Positions 9,861 to 19,762 of a stretch of 64,000 bases of DNA are shown here, piece after piece. The first letter of the stretch is position 1; the number at the start of each line of letters is the position of its first letter. Source of the stretch: Vanessa cardui (taxonomy: Eukaryota > Arthropoda > Insecta > Lepidoptera > Nymphalidae); assembly GCF_905220365.1 (NCBI RefSeq), contig NC_061153.1:8824001-8888000 (forward strand). The letters are read 5' to 3'. Below the pieces are notes generated by a model. That model was not told the origin of the DNA, made no database searches, and saw nothing but the letters and a program-made list of their open reading frames with translations. A program made the position numbers and the translations under genes.

Positions 9861-10130
9861 TCACTTCTCTACTGGTTGGGTATTTGCGCGGGTGAATGAT
9901 CGTCTTAAGTTGTTTTGCGTGATCTCATCCGATATCCAATTTTTATGGCATTTTTTGTACTTTTTATAAATAAAGTACAGTGCTGCAATACCCAGTAGCA
10001 CACAAATAACCAATAAAACTATGCTGATTGTAGACAGATGCATTCGTATTTCTTCAACTTGTGCCTGGTTCGAGCCTGCGGCATTTGGATTTAGATATAC
10101 TGTTTCTTTCTCGACACTGGATCGGCACAT
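9861..10130 (-). CDS. Small single-pass membrane protein ORF, nested element
   Basis: 89 residues, intact, between the 5' LTR leader and gag of the nested element. Residues about 33-55 form one strongly hydrophobic segment (ISIVLLVICVLLGIAALYFI), followed by a KKYKKCHK basic stretch and a polar tail. The N-terminal half is polar. This looks like a one-pass membrane protein with a cytosolic basic C-terminus. I do not recognise a named family. Its place upstream of gag is unlike an env gene, which normally follows pol. Confidence 0.65.
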   Translation of the reverse strand: MCRSSVEKETVYLNPNAAGSNQAQVEEIRMHLSTISIVLLVICVLLGIAALYFIYKKYKKCHKNWISDEITQNNLRRSFTRANTQPVEK

Positions 10131-10301
10131 TGTTATATTTTTTTTTTTGTAAACAGTAACGAAGAATAAACTTAAATTTCTACATATTGCTTTAATTTGA
10201 ATTTATATCCAATTCTTCAACTCATGGTCCGATTTTGGAGCTGCAACACTATACTGCGATCAAATTCGCGTCGCGCGCCCCAAATATGGCAAGGGTCGCC
10301 A

Positions 10302-10423
10302 TGAGGGGACTTATGTTATTGAAACGAGTGTATTTGGAAGAAGATGATTTATTACTGATCAATTAGTGCAACGATCTTAATATTTATACGCCATCTGACT
10401 TACATACTACTTAATACACTACA
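10302..10423 (-). repeat. Nested element 5' LTR
   Basis: 122 bp, the partner of 6540-6661. On the minus strand it is followed at 10301 by TGGCGACCC, the probable primer-binding site. Confidence 0.93.
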
Positions 10424-11035
10424 TTAAATACTCAGCAATCAGTGAGAACTATTGACTATTCTAATGAATATAGTGACTTATTAGCAGAGTTTTCTAATAT
10501 AACGAAACCAATGTGTTTCAAAGAGACTCCATGCCATTCCGTTGTCCATTATATTGAGACGACAGGATCCCCTGTCTTTGAACGTCCGCGACCTTTACCA
10601 TCGGATAAATATGTCAAAGTGAAGGCCGAATTTCAGCGTATGATGGATATGGGAATTTGCAAGCCCTCTAAGAGCTGCTGGGCTAGTCCGTTGCATGTAG
10701 TTTTAAAGAAAAACGGTGATTTAAGACCATGTGGTGACTATCGCCGTCTAAACAACATAACAAAGCCTGATAGATATCCCATACTACGCATACAGAATTG
10801 CACTTACGTGCTAGCAGGAAAATGCGTGTTCTCCCGTCTCGACCTCCAACGAGCTTATCATAATATAGCAGTTGCAGAACAAGACGTCGAGAAGACGGCC
10901 ATAACGACTCCTTTTGGACTATATGAATTCACTCGTATGACGTTTGGTTTAAAAAACGCAGCGCAAACGTTTCAACGTTTTCTCAATAACGACGTGTTTA
11001 GAGACATGGATTTTTTATTTTCATTAATTGCTTAA
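10424..11035 (+). pseudogene. pol: Mag-like RT, catalytic box deleted
   Basis: The frame resumes directly after the nested element. RT motifs in order are ASPLHVVLKKNG, RPCGDYRRLN, the FSRLDLQRAYH motif A and TPFGLYEFTRMTFGLKNA. It stops shortly after DMDFLFS, where the catalytic YLDD should follow. The next recognisable sequence, LNGFLH at 11034, normally lies well beyond the RT thumb, so roughly 400 bp including YxDD has been lost at about 11017-11034. The enzyme must be dead. Confidence 0.9.
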
Positions 11036-11457
11036 TGGTTTCCTGCACAACGCCAAGAAGAAAGACAAGACTCCTATTCCTTGGACTGACGACTCCGTAG
11101 ATGCTTTTGAACAATGTAAGGAAAGCTTAAAATGCGCCGTTACATTGTCCTTTCCATCTCAAGACGCTCATATATCACTCATGACTGATTGTTCTGCTAC
11201 TTGCGCTGGAGCCGTCTTACAACAGAAAGAAGAGAACTCATGGAAGCCACTTGCATTTCTTTCAAGTAAGCTAAGTGAAGCGCAACAGCGATACCTATAA
11301 TAGAGATCTTTTAGCTATTTACATGGCTATAAAGCACTTCAGGTATTTAATTGAAGGTCGTCCTCTGACTATTTATACGGATCACAAACCATTGGTTTAC
11401 GCCTTCAAAAAGAACGCTATCGGAAAAAACGATACACCGAGAAGGTTGAGACATTAA
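11028..11457 (+). pseudogene. pol: Mag-like RNase H, frameshifted
   Basis: RNase H, which degrades the RNA of RNA:DNA hybrids. Frame 1 (11028-11300) carries the WTDDSVDAFEQCK connection and the first catalytic Asp context, LMTDCSATCAGAVLQQ. Near 11280 a frameshift moves to frame 2 (11275-11457) with YNRDLLAIYMAIKHFRYL (catalytic Glu region is altered) and the YTDHKPLVYAF motif. Another shift at about 11455 leads to the DNIVADALSR segment and integrase. Confidence 0.85.
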
Positions 11458-11521
11458 GATTTCATTTTACAATTTTCCACATCGATTGAACACGCCAGCG
11501 GAACCGACAACATTGTAGCCG

Positions 11522-12820
11522 ATGCTTTATCGAGAATATCCACCATCGCCGATCGACTATGAAAAACTCGCAGAAGCTCAGGAAAAAGATAATGAATTAA
11601 AAAAGTTACTTGAATCAAAGAACTTAAAGTTTAAGAAACTTATTATGCCAAATAGCAAGATACCTATTTTCTGCGAAGTGTCTACTAATAAGGTGCGACC
11701 ATATTTGCCAGTGGAGTTTCGTGTAACAGCATACAAAGCCATACATGACTCAAGCCACCCGGGAATTCGCACAACAAGAAAATTGATCCGCGATCGCTAT
11801 ATTTGGGCAGCAATGAATAAGGATGTTACCTTTTGGGCCAAATCATGCTTAGATTGTCAGAGATCGAAAGTGCAACGTCATACAATATCACCTATCGGAA
11901 ATTTTCCTAAGTGTCAACGCTTCGAACATTTACACGTGGATATTGTCGGACCACTAACTATTTGTAAGGGTTACCGATATCTAGTTACCATGGTAGACCG
12001 AGCGACTGGTTGGCTAGAAGCTTACCCAATTAAAGACATTACAGCTGAAACGGTAAATAACATTGTTTATTCAGGCTTGATAGCACGATTTGCATGTCCA
12101 TTGCGTACTACGACGGATCAAGGTCGTCAATTTGAATCCAACTTGTTCGCATTGTTGGCTAAGAGAATGGGCATAACTAAAATAAGAACCACGAGCTATC
12201 ACCCACAGTCAAATGGTGTCGTCGAACGAACTCATCGAACATTAAAAACAGCCCTTATGTGTAGAGGCAATACGGACAATTGGGTCAACGAATTACCGTC
12301 AGTTTTATTAGGCTTAAGGGCAAGCTTACGCGATGACACTGGAATAAGTGCAGCCGAGATGGTTTACGGTGAAGTCATACGTTTACCAGGAGATTTCTTT
12401 TCGCCGACAAAGCTGGAAATCACTGAAAATGAAACATTTTTACAGAACCTGCTTTATAGGATCAGACAAATTGCATCGCTACCGAAACGAGATTTAAGAC
12501 AAAACGGTATATTTGTACATCCAGAATTAAGTGAGTGTACACACGTTTTTGTCCGATGTGATAGAGTTTCGAAGCCACTTACGTCACCCTATTCTGGACC
12601 GTTTAAAGTTTTAAGCAAATCAGCGAAACATTTCAAGATAGTTATTAATGGTATCAAAAAAATAGTAAGCATCGATCGCCTTAAGCCGGCGTTTCTAATT
12701 ACCAGCGAGGATAGCATTGATCGAATTCCAAATAAGGTAGAAGCTAATAAAAACAATAAGCCTATGACAACGAGATCTGGTCGTATAATTAGACCTGTTG
12801 TGAGATTTGCATGCAGATAG
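11522..12820 (+). CDS. pol: Integrase domain, Mag-like element
   Basis: An open 432-codon frame with a complete integrase. Zinc-binding H75/H79 and C109/C112 form the HHCC domain. The DDE catalytic triad is D140 (HVDIVG), D199 (TTDQGRQF) and E235 (NGVVERTH). A GPFKVL-type C-terminal chromodomain-like/SH3 region precedes a basic tail. The Met at 11522 is inside the RNase H-integrase linker, so the natural product is a polyprotein and this is its surviving downstream part. It ends 300 bp before the polypurine tract. Confidence 0.92.
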   Translation: MLYREYPPSPIDYEKLAEAQEKDNELKKLLESKNLKFKKLIMPNSKIPIFCEVSTNKVRPYLPVEFRVTAYKAIHDSSHPGIRTTRKLIRDRYIWAAMNKDVTFWAKSCLDCQRSKVQRHTISPIGNFPKCQRFEHLHVDIVGPLTICKGYRYLVTMVDRATGWLEAYPIKDITAETVNNIVYSGLIARFACPLRTTTDQGRQFESNLFALLAKRMGITKIRTTSYHPQSNGVVERTHRTLKTALMCRGNTDNWVNELPSVLLGLRASLRDDTGISAAEMVYGEVIRLPGDFFSPTKLEITENETFLQNLLYRIRQIASLPKRDLRQNGIFVHPELSECTHVFVRCDRVSKPLTSPYSGPFKVLSKSAKHFKIVINGIKKIVSIDRLKPAFLITSEDSIDRIPNKVEANKNNKPMTTRSGRIIRPVVRFACR

Positions 12821-13122
12821 ATCGAAATATTTAGTATTTTTTTTTAAATATAATTAATTTTAATTTATAAAAATATTTTGATGTTGTACGCACATAAAAA
12901 AGGATCATATTATCATTATTATATACACTTTTTTGCTAATATGCTATATAATTTCTTTGTAGTTTTGTTTCTAAAGATTTTAATTGTTTTTAGATTTATT
13001 GAGTACCTTGGTTGCTTTTGTTTCTAGTTCATAGTGTTATATGTAAATTTTTCATGTATTCAATGTTTGTTACTGGTTTTTATTTATTTTAAGAAAATTG
13101 TTAATTTTTTCTCAAAGGGGGA
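12821..13122 (+). other. Mag-like 3' UTR and polypurine tract
   Basis: AT-rich non-coding stretch ending in caaaggggga (about 13113-13122), the polypurine tract that primes plus-strand synthesis, immediately before the 3' LTR. Confidence 0.75.
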
Positions 13123-13373
13123 TGCTATGTGCCGTCAGCACATCGCCTTTTTAGTTGTACTCCATATTTGGCATGACGAAATCATAACAATTTATTGTTA
13201 GATTATTATAATACATTAATCAGTCAGTCAGTACAGGGTACTCAAACAATTGTCACATGTCGTAAATAAACATATATTATTCCTTCGGTCTTTGAGTATT
13301 GGCTAGCCTCATACCTGGATCCGTCTCTGAATATTATATGCCTCAGTATCTCAAGATAGCCTACACGCTAAAG
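13123..13373 (+). repeat. Mag-like 3' LTR
   Basis: Partner of 4878-5125. It carries an AATAAA-like cgtaaataaac signal and an additional cta near the start. It is followed directly by minus-strand LINE sequence, not by a copy of the 5' flank. Confidence 0.9.
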
Positions 13374-14012
13374 TACCAAGTCATCAGCATAGCTAATGTT
13401 GTTCATAAAACACCATCAACGTAACATTCGACACTGGCACCACCGAGCTCACCGATCAGCCGGTTCATGTACAGATTGAAGAGCTAGGGCGAACTCAATC
13501 CCCCCCTGCCGCACCCCGCACTCCAACCTGTACACGTCCGAGTAAGCCCCCGCCCACCTAACACAGTTTGTTTGATTGCAATACCAGTACTTAAGAATAT
13601 AACTTAATATAACTTAATACAAAGATACAGTTTCAGGTGGTAAAGTCGTATCCTTATACAGTTTTCCCCAAAGTACATCATAAGACACTTTTGAAGGTCA
13701 AAAGCCTTCGACAGGTTCAAAAAACACGCGAAGATTGGCGTTTTTCTAGCTGTATAGTATTGTACAGTCTGCTTGAGACACAGTAGACTCTCAGTAGACA
13801 GTCCAGGTCTGAACCCAAACTGTGCGTCATGAGGTTCAAAATAATCAGCCAGCTGTTTGTCAAACAGACTGTTCAGCACCTTAGCAATTACAGTACTCAA
13901 AGATATTGGCCTGTAATTGGACATGTCAGAGGCATCCCCAGTTTTGTTCTTAATAATTGGCACAACTACCGTATGCATCAATTTCTGCGGAAGATACCCG
14001 TGTCCAAGACAT
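13374..14012 (-). pseudogene. CR1-like (Zenon-type) LINE RT fragment
   Basis: Minus-strand RT. The frame 13604-13981 reads VVVPIIKNKTGD, SNYRPISLSTVIAKVL, DAQFGFRPGLST and a LNLSKAFDL motif A. Below 13604 a shifted frame reads an LFNLYMNRLIGELG segment and a degraded SYADD-like catalytic region at about 13380-13400. It is probably the RT half of the element whose endonuclease and ORF1 lie at 15051-16770, with about 1 kb of unrelated repeat between them. Defective. Confidence 0.75.
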
Positions 14013-14800
14013 AGATTAATAAATAAAATTTAAAAACAAAGAATAAACGACTTCAAACAAAACACTATTTTAAAACAAATAAAAATGCACTAAAAAGTAA
14101 TAAAAATAATTGCATATTTAAGATATTTTTAGAGTCCTCCTAGGTAAAATGAAATAAAAACTTCAAAAAAGGACGAGGTTATCAATTCGTCGGAATCTTT
14201 TTTTTCATTTTTATTTTTTTTTATGTATGTTCCCCGATTTCTCGAAGACGCGTGGACCGAAGGTGGCACCTTCAAGTTGGTCCCATATTAATTAGAACAG
14301 GTTCTGATGATGTGATCCTGGAGAAATGGAGGGGAACCCTCATATTTTATAGGCACATGTACCGTATTTTACATAATTTCTGAAGTTATATTGGCATTTG
14401 CTTCTGGCAATCATAATATTATACTGCTGCGCTGATGATGGAAGGTGTAAGTCCTCAATTACTAGGAGTTAGGAAATAGTTCCTTGAACATTAATATATG
14501 GATTTATACTCCTCTTCGTAGCTTTTATGAAGAGAAGTACAGGTTCACTAAACATTTCCTTTGTTATGTTATTGTTTGGTATATCATGCACCAGATATAA
14601 GTTTTATTGAAATAGGTTCAGCGCTATTTTAAAAAATCAACAAATAACCATTTGTTAGATAAGGACTTTTAATTTCTATTTTGAGAAAATAACACTAAAA
14701 AGAGTAAAATAAAATATTTAAAAAAAAATAGCACCGACTTCAAATTGATCACCAAAAAGTAATAAAATAATTTGATTTAAACACGTATTATTGAAGTCGG
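14013..14800. repeat. Dispersed repeats (accgacttc family) inside the CR1-like LINE
   Basis: Contains the same modules as 3740-4330 (acgacttcaaacaaaacactatttt and tttttagagtcctcctagg) and as 2643 (cttcaaaaaaggacgaggttatcaattcg). It appears to separate RT from endonuclease of the CR1-like LINE. Bases 14801-15050 beyond it hold nothing I recognise. Confidence 0.5.
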
Positions 14801-15050
14801 ACGATTTTGAGTGAAAAACAAAATGTAGAAATATTTACATATTTTTCTCGAGTCACACATTTTATTATATAAATACCCACTTGTGGGCTTACCATAAAAA
14901 AACCACTCGTGGTAACATAATCGAGCTTCCCCGTGAGCAGTCTGTACATATTTGTTCCAGCCTACCACACAATTTATGGTAAATAGAGTTTTTACATATT
15001 TTAAAACAACATTCGAGACATTCTGTTGACAATTCAATTAATTTCAATTA

Positions 15051-15870
15051 AGAAAAATAATATTCTTGATATTTATTTATTTGAATGTTATCTCTTTCCC
15101 CCCATTTCACCCTATCAAAAATTACATTGCTCTTAACTACTTTAGGATTGATAATAGTGAGATCACATTCAAAACTAACAGGATAATGATCCGAGGCATA
15201 AACCCCGTACAAACTGATTTCTCGCTGCATCAGTTACTATACAGTGGTCCAACCACCGCTGAAAACCACTAGCCTGACAACCGAAAGTGTGTGTATCACT
15301 GGGTAATAGTTCTAAGTCCATACAATGCCACGACTGCTCGGTGCATGTGTTTAGCATCTCCCTCAAAAATCTTTCACCAGGATGTGCGTTGAAGTCGCCA
15401 ACCATGACAACCGATTCCACATCCTCACTGTCTATTATTGCACATATTTGACTTAAGCATTCACTGAATTGAATTAAGCTATCACTGTTACTATTATCAA
15501 ATGGCATATACACAGAAAACAAGAGTATTTCACGGTTATCATGCACAATTTTTATTGCTACTGAGCGATCACTATTACACGAAACTAAAGACACAGACTA
15601 AAAGGCGGCTTTTCTTCACAGCAAGGCAACTCCACCATAAGGTCTTCCTTTGATGACTCCCATCGTCGTGTCCATTGACGACTTGCCCGTGTATGCGAAG
15701 TTGTCATCCAAGCTACTCAAATACGTCAGTTCATGCGGCCAAAGCCAGGTCTCCTGTAGGGCGATGACGTCAGATGTTTTGCATATTTGCCGTACACACT
15801 CCGTTGATCTTCTAATCGATTTACAATTAAAAGAGGAAATAATAACTTTCTTTTTGTCCACTTTATCCAT
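15051..15870 (-). pseudogene. CR1-like LINE endonuclease
   Basis: An APE-like endonuclease in three frame blocks. Block 15616-15870 holds the N-terminal FNCKSIRRS motif, the ALQETWLWPHEL motif with its catalytic Glu, and YGGVALL. Block 15175-15594 holds LFSVYMPFDN and VGDFNAHPG. Block 15048-15230 ends with the SDHYPVSFECDL motif containing the catalytic His. At least two frameshifts lie between them. Confidence 0.8.
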
Positions 15871-16770
15871 TATGATTGTGATACATCTTCAATAATCGCA
15901 GAGTTATCTCTAGCCAAATGTTTTTTAAAGATGATAAAACGTCGAAACGGAATACCTTCTGGCCATAAATTGTCATTCAGGTATATGTGCAACTTATTTT
16001 TAGTTACAAATAACTTAAACGCATTATAAGGCTTATCGCTTTTCATATTGATTTTTTCTAAGTGCACACGTTCCTGGGTTTTACTCTCAATATATTCAAC
16101 TACATATATCCTGTTCAGTAGTCTGTTTACTAACATTTGATATAAGGGAATTTTTGTCTCCGCTGCTTTGAACTTTCCCGAGGGCGATCAAAATGCCTTT
16201 CCAGTTTTGCCACTCAATCGATTTTGTGACTTACATTACTGGACTATAGTCCAACCTTCACTGCGTTCACTTTCAAGACATGTATCTTTTGCTAGTATCA
16301 TATTACCGACAGAGATCTGCTGTTTATTTTTATAGATTAAATCACTATAATTATTCGTCTTTCATGCCCTTACTACCTAGCACAGGCGAGCTCACAGGTG
16401 CAGCCGGAACAATGTTGTTAATTACCGTAGAGTGAAAGAGAGAACGATACGATGGTTTGTTCAATAAATCATTGTTTTGATTGTTAGTGAGTGCACTCGT
16501 AATCACGCCCATATTGTCATTGCCGTTAGTCGCCGCTGTGATGTCACACGTCGTGCGGCCGTCTGCATCAGCGTTGAGCTCCGACGTCACGTGCGGTAGT
16601 CCTATCGTTCGGCTGTCTCTAAAATACCCTCCTCTTCGAATATTAATTTTATCATCGCTAAACTAAGATAACGGTGACGTAACTGTTTGAAAATTTTGTT
16701 TCAAATCTTCCAGTAAATCTGTAGTGACATAGTTGCTTTTGATCTGCTTAATTTCATTTTAATGGATGGA
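15870..16770 (-). pseudogene. CR1-like LINE ORF1 remnant
   Basis: The C-terminal block 15870-16136 has an NAFKLFV...LWPEGIPFRRFIIF pattern, which I know from the C-terminal domain of CR1-type ORF1 proteins. Blocks 16351-16590 and up to about 16762 read low-complexity Asn/Thr-rich sequence and a degraded N-terminal part. The product would be an RNA-binding chaperone. The 4-nt overlap of this block with the endonuclease start is consistent with a two-ORF LINE. Confidence 0.6.
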
Positions 16771-17026
16771 TGGATTTAATGGAATCATTACCACTATGAA
16801 GTTTACGAGAAACAGGTATAGAAGGAGAAGAACAATTCTCGGGAACTAAATCTATTGAGCCCCATGTGGCTCCGGAGGAGGATCAACCTCCATTATAAAG
16901 TTTAAAAACTACAGAATATTAAAATACAGCAAATAATGTTAGTAACACCACTAACGCAAATATCAACTAATAGTACTATTAACAATAAAATACACTATAG
17001 AACTAAACGTAAACACTGAAAATCTC
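16771..17026. other. No recognisable feature
   Basis: AT-rich sequence between the CR1-like ORF1 remnant and the piggyBac-type element. Possibly LINE 5' UTR. Confidence 0.4.
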
Positions 17027-17046
17027 TTAACCCTTTCACCGCCAGA

Positions 17047-17600
17047 GTCGGATTTATCCGACAAAACATTTCGGGCTCATTCCGCCGAGTCGGATTTATC
17101 CGACACAAAACCCTGTCTATTATATATTCAATTTCTAAAGGTATTATGATGTTTTAGCCTAAAATACATATTTTTTTCGAAAGTTTATCTATTCAACTTT
17201 TTATTTAGTCTTATAATTCACATTTACTATATCAAGAAACAAAATAAAATGCTATTTCATTACGGTAAATTTACTAATATTATTCAGGAGGAAATGCATT
17301 GACTTCCAACGCCTGTGTCGTATTTATCCGACCATAGTGATGAGACATAATGTTAAAAATTTAAAGATATGGTATATTTATTAACAAAAATATTGTATTA
17401 AAGACCAACTTATTTAATAAAAAAAGCACATTAAGTTATTGTTATTTAATAACGTGTTGTTTTTACTGTGTAAATATATATTTTTCAAAGTAATTAGCGA
17501 TTTAGTTATTTCTGTATGGACAACTATAAATGCAAATTCCCATCCCTAAATTGTGTCCATTTTGCTAATATAGCCAGCGCCTGTGTCGGATAAACACGAC
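17047..17600. repeat. Four palindromic GTCGGAT-TT-ATCCGAC motifs
   Basis: Copies lie at 17047-17062 and 17089-17104 (both exact), 17317-17332 (one change) and 17585-17600 (degenerate). Each follows a CGCC-containing stretch like the end of the terminal repeat (cgccaga, cgccga, cgcctgt, cgcctgt). They may be transposase-binding sites. Confidence 0.75.
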
Positions 17601-17706
17601 CGTTCATGACGTCACAACCGTATGGAACTGTCAATTAGTGTTGCGCGTGTTTTTGTAATAGTTTTATGTTCCTGTTTTAATTACCATGACAACTGCTGAA
17701 TAATTA

Positions 17707-17778
17707 ATGCGGATTCTAGAAATCGATGACGATGATGAATTTGTGTCAGACGAAGATTTTATTATTGATGAACAGTAA
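17707..17778 (+). pseudogene. Acidic transposase N-terminus relic (putative)
   Basis: A short ORF of 23 codons, Asp/Glu-rich (EIDDDDEFVSDEDF). piggyBac transposases commonly begin with an acidic stretch of this kind, so I infer that it is the surviving 5' end of an internally deleted transposase gene. The identification is tentative because no catalytic segment remains. Confidence 0.4.
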
Positions 17779-17820
17779 TTATAGTTTTTATTTTATTTTT
17801 TTTAGTCTTATTTCAACTGA

Positions 17821-18010
17821 GGTAGGGTTAAAGCAGGACATATCCTCCTCGAAATAAGGAGTAGCCCGACGGTGAGTAAGGTAACCAGAGCTCCTGGGGG
17901 GGTGTTCGGCAATGCGCTTGAGGTGCTTTTAGTTTTTAGTGTTACAAGCTACAGTTGTCACTTACCATCAGGTGAGCCCAACGCTTGTTTGTCGACTTAG
18001 ATGTATAAAA
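17821..18010 (+). repeat. CR1/Zenon-like LINE 3'-end fragment
   Basis: Contains the cacttaccatcaggtgagccc motif common at the 3' end of a lepidopteran LINE group. It sits within the piggyBac-type element, so it inserted after it or was captured. Non-coding. Confidence 0.5.
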
Positions 18011-18271
18011 ATTATAATAATAATTGTAATATATCATTTTTTAAATTTTCATTCAGTAGTAGTAGTAGAGTATACTGTAGTAGGTAAGTATGTATGTAGT
18101 TGTTGGTTAACCAAGCTCGTAAATACAATATCATTATTATAGCGAAATATCGACATCAACATAAAAAAATGTACCCACAACCCTATTTGTTGTAGGTATT
18201 ATTTTATTGTTAAATGCGCCGGGCGCTGGGGGCACGCCAATCGGTAAAAAGTCTGGCGGTGAAAGGGTTAA

Positions 18272-18617
18272 CACGTGTGTTAACCAACACTAACGTAAGC
18301 GAAACAATATTCATGATTTTAACAAAATGAAAGTTACAAAAACTTTACGAAAATAAATTAACGTTACATTTCGACTCAAAAGGCGGAAGGAAAGTGTTCA
18401 ACAAATGTCAAAAATCATCTCAAAGATAATAAATCACAATTAGTTCAGGAACGCATTAATGCATAAAAAGTGCATTTATATTTCAAATGTAAAACTCAAA
18501 TTTTCAAAGTCAATTGACAGACGACATTTAATAAATTCGTGTCTTCTCCATCCTACGTGATCCTACGTGACATAGGCGAAATAGTCTGTACCCGCCGGCA
18601 CAACTGAAAGCCATTAA
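18272..18617. other. No recognisable feature
   Basis: AT-rich, without supported open frames. A short direct repeat, atcctacgtg-atcctacgtg, lies near 18550. Confidence 0.4.
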
Positions 18618-18960
18618 ACTAAGAATTGAATTGACATTGAATAATTTACTTATATCGTATCAAATTAGATTAGAGCATACACAGAGAAGATTCCTTTGTT
18701 GGTTGCCAAAAAGAAAGATATAAAAGAAATTGTGAATAAAAATGTTATTCCAAAGTTATTACAATATTTTTTACAAATACGTTTTGTGAAATATTTTTAT
18801 ATAGATTTGAAACAATGGATATGTCGGCGCGAAACCACGAATTTAAGAAAAACACGTATCCAGAAATGATTATTATAATAATTTAAAACTGTTTGATTGT
18901 TAAATTAATATTTTTTAGCGAATTTTGAAATGTTAAATTAGTCTGAAATATTCTAGTGTT
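18618..18960 (+). pseudogene. LINE RT C-terminal fragment
   Basis: The frame reads SYQIRLEHTQRRFLCWL, equivalent to the HRLERVQKRFLWHL segment of LINE D at 61.4 kb. Stops follow quickly. It is a small relic of a jockey-like LINE on the plus strand. Confidence 0.5.
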
Positions 18961-19051
18961 GGTAAACAGCTGTTATGTTGAGTGAATAAGTATACCCACC
19001 TATTTTTATTATAAAAGATCAGCCGGTATCGACAAGGGATCACACTGTAGG

Positions 19052-19076
19052 CCTCCCTGCCTTCACGGCAGGGAGG
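19052..19076 (+). repeat. 10-bp perfect hairpin in LINE 5' UTR
   Basis: Arms CCTCCCTGCC and GGCAGGGAGG with loop ttcac, 27 nt before the ORF1 ATG. It could be a regulatory RNA hairpin in the LINE leader. Confidence 0.8.
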
Positions 19077-19506
19077 TAAGCGTATCGTCCAGGGCCACCA
19101 CGATGGACCCTGTAGACAAATTATCTAAGGAGCAGCTCCTAAAGCTGCTCCATCTACATCTCCCAGACACCGTCGAGCTTCTGAACGATATTGCCCTCTT
19201 GATAGAGGAGGAAACTGTAGGGCCCACGCACGAAGCCGGCAGAAGCCGGTCGCCCTACCTGACGACACCTGTCGGTTCGACCATGGAGGTCGAACTCGAC
19301 AGCGATGGCGGCGTCGACGCCGACAGGCGGAGAGCGACGGGTTCGAGCCGGTCCTCTCCAAATCCGCCAAGAGGAAGGCCAGGGCTCTTCAAGTCCCGCC
19401 TCCTCCTAAAAAACGGCCTGCTAAAGACAGCTCGAGCTCGTCCGAAGCATCACCCAAGCGTCCCGTCAAGCGTCCCGCGACGAAACCCAAGACGCCACCT
19501 ACGCGG

Positions 19507-19636
19507 CCCCGAAATCGCCTTCAGCGACATCGAAGGCCAACGAGGCCGAGCTCAAGACTAAAACGTCACCCGCGCGCCCCGCACCCCCGAAATCGCCTTC
19601 AGCGACACCGAAGGCCAACGAGGCCGAATCCAAATC
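19507..19636 (+). repeat. Tandem duplication, period 78 bp, in LINE ORF1
   Basis: The gaaatcgccttcagcgaca module occurs at 19511 and again at 19589, with matching downstream sequence through gaggccga. It is coding in origin. Confidence 0.8.
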
Positions 19637-19727
19637 TAAACTACCGCCGCCGATAGTCATTCAGGACAAGGCGCAATGGCCAAGGATCTCGGGTATCCTG
19701 GTCGAACGTCGCCTTCTCTACACGAAG

Positions 19728-19762
19728 GCCAAAAATGTTCAACCTTGTTGAACATTTTTGGC
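19728..19762. repeat. Perfect 15-bp inverted repeat with 5-nt spacer
   Basis: Arms 19728-19742 and 19748-19762 with spacer ccttg, within the LINE ORF1, at a point where the frame changes. Confidence 0.9.

Larger units (their letters stand above)
6540..10423 (-). mobile_element. Nested Ty3/gypsy element, internally deleted
   Basis: A complete insertion of 3884 bp with 122-bp LTRs (6540-6661 and 10302-10423; one mismatch seen) and a 4-bp TTAA target duplication (6536-6539, 10424-10427). On the minus strand the order is 5' LTR, TGGCGACC primer-binding site, a small membrane-protein ORF, gag, protease and RT. RT ends abruptly in a T-run next to the 3' LTR, so RNase H and integrase are absent and the element is non-autonomous. 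The near-identical LTRs indicate a recent insertion into the older Mag-like host. Confidence 0.93.
4878..13373 (+). mobile_element. Mag-like Ty3/gypsy LTR retrotransposon, interrupted
   Basis: Outer boundaries are two LTRs (4878-5125 and 13123-13373). The order is primer-binding site, gag, a protease remnant, RT, RNase H, integrase and polypurine tract. A SINE (6158-6455) and a whole minus-strand LTR element (6540-10423) lie between gag and RT, where most of the protease should be. RT has lost its catalytic YxDD segment and RNase H is frameshifted, so the copy cannot move on its own. The LTRs differ by about four substitutions and a 3-nt indel. No matching target duplication is visible outside them. 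Confidence 0.92.
17031..18267. mobile_element. piggyBac-type non-autonomous element
   Basis: 1237 bp bounded by perfect 16-bp terminal inverted repeats CCCTTTCACCGCCAGA (17031-17046, 18252-18267) and TTAA target duplications (17027-17030, 18268-18271), both hallmarks of the piggyBac superfamily. There is no full transposase. A 23-codon acidic ORF at 17707-17778 may be the leftover transposase N-terminus. A LINE 3' tail lies inside at about 17821-18010. Four related 16-bp palindromes occur in the left half. Movement would require a transposase from elsewhere. Confidence 0.9.

Noticed and set aside
9861..10130. Envelope gene of an errantivirus-like element
   Set aside because: Far too short, located before gag, and with no fusion peptide or furin site.
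19052..19076. Rho-independent terminator
   Set aside because: The hairpin is GC-rich but has no T-run and lies in a eukaryotic LINE leader just before ORF1.
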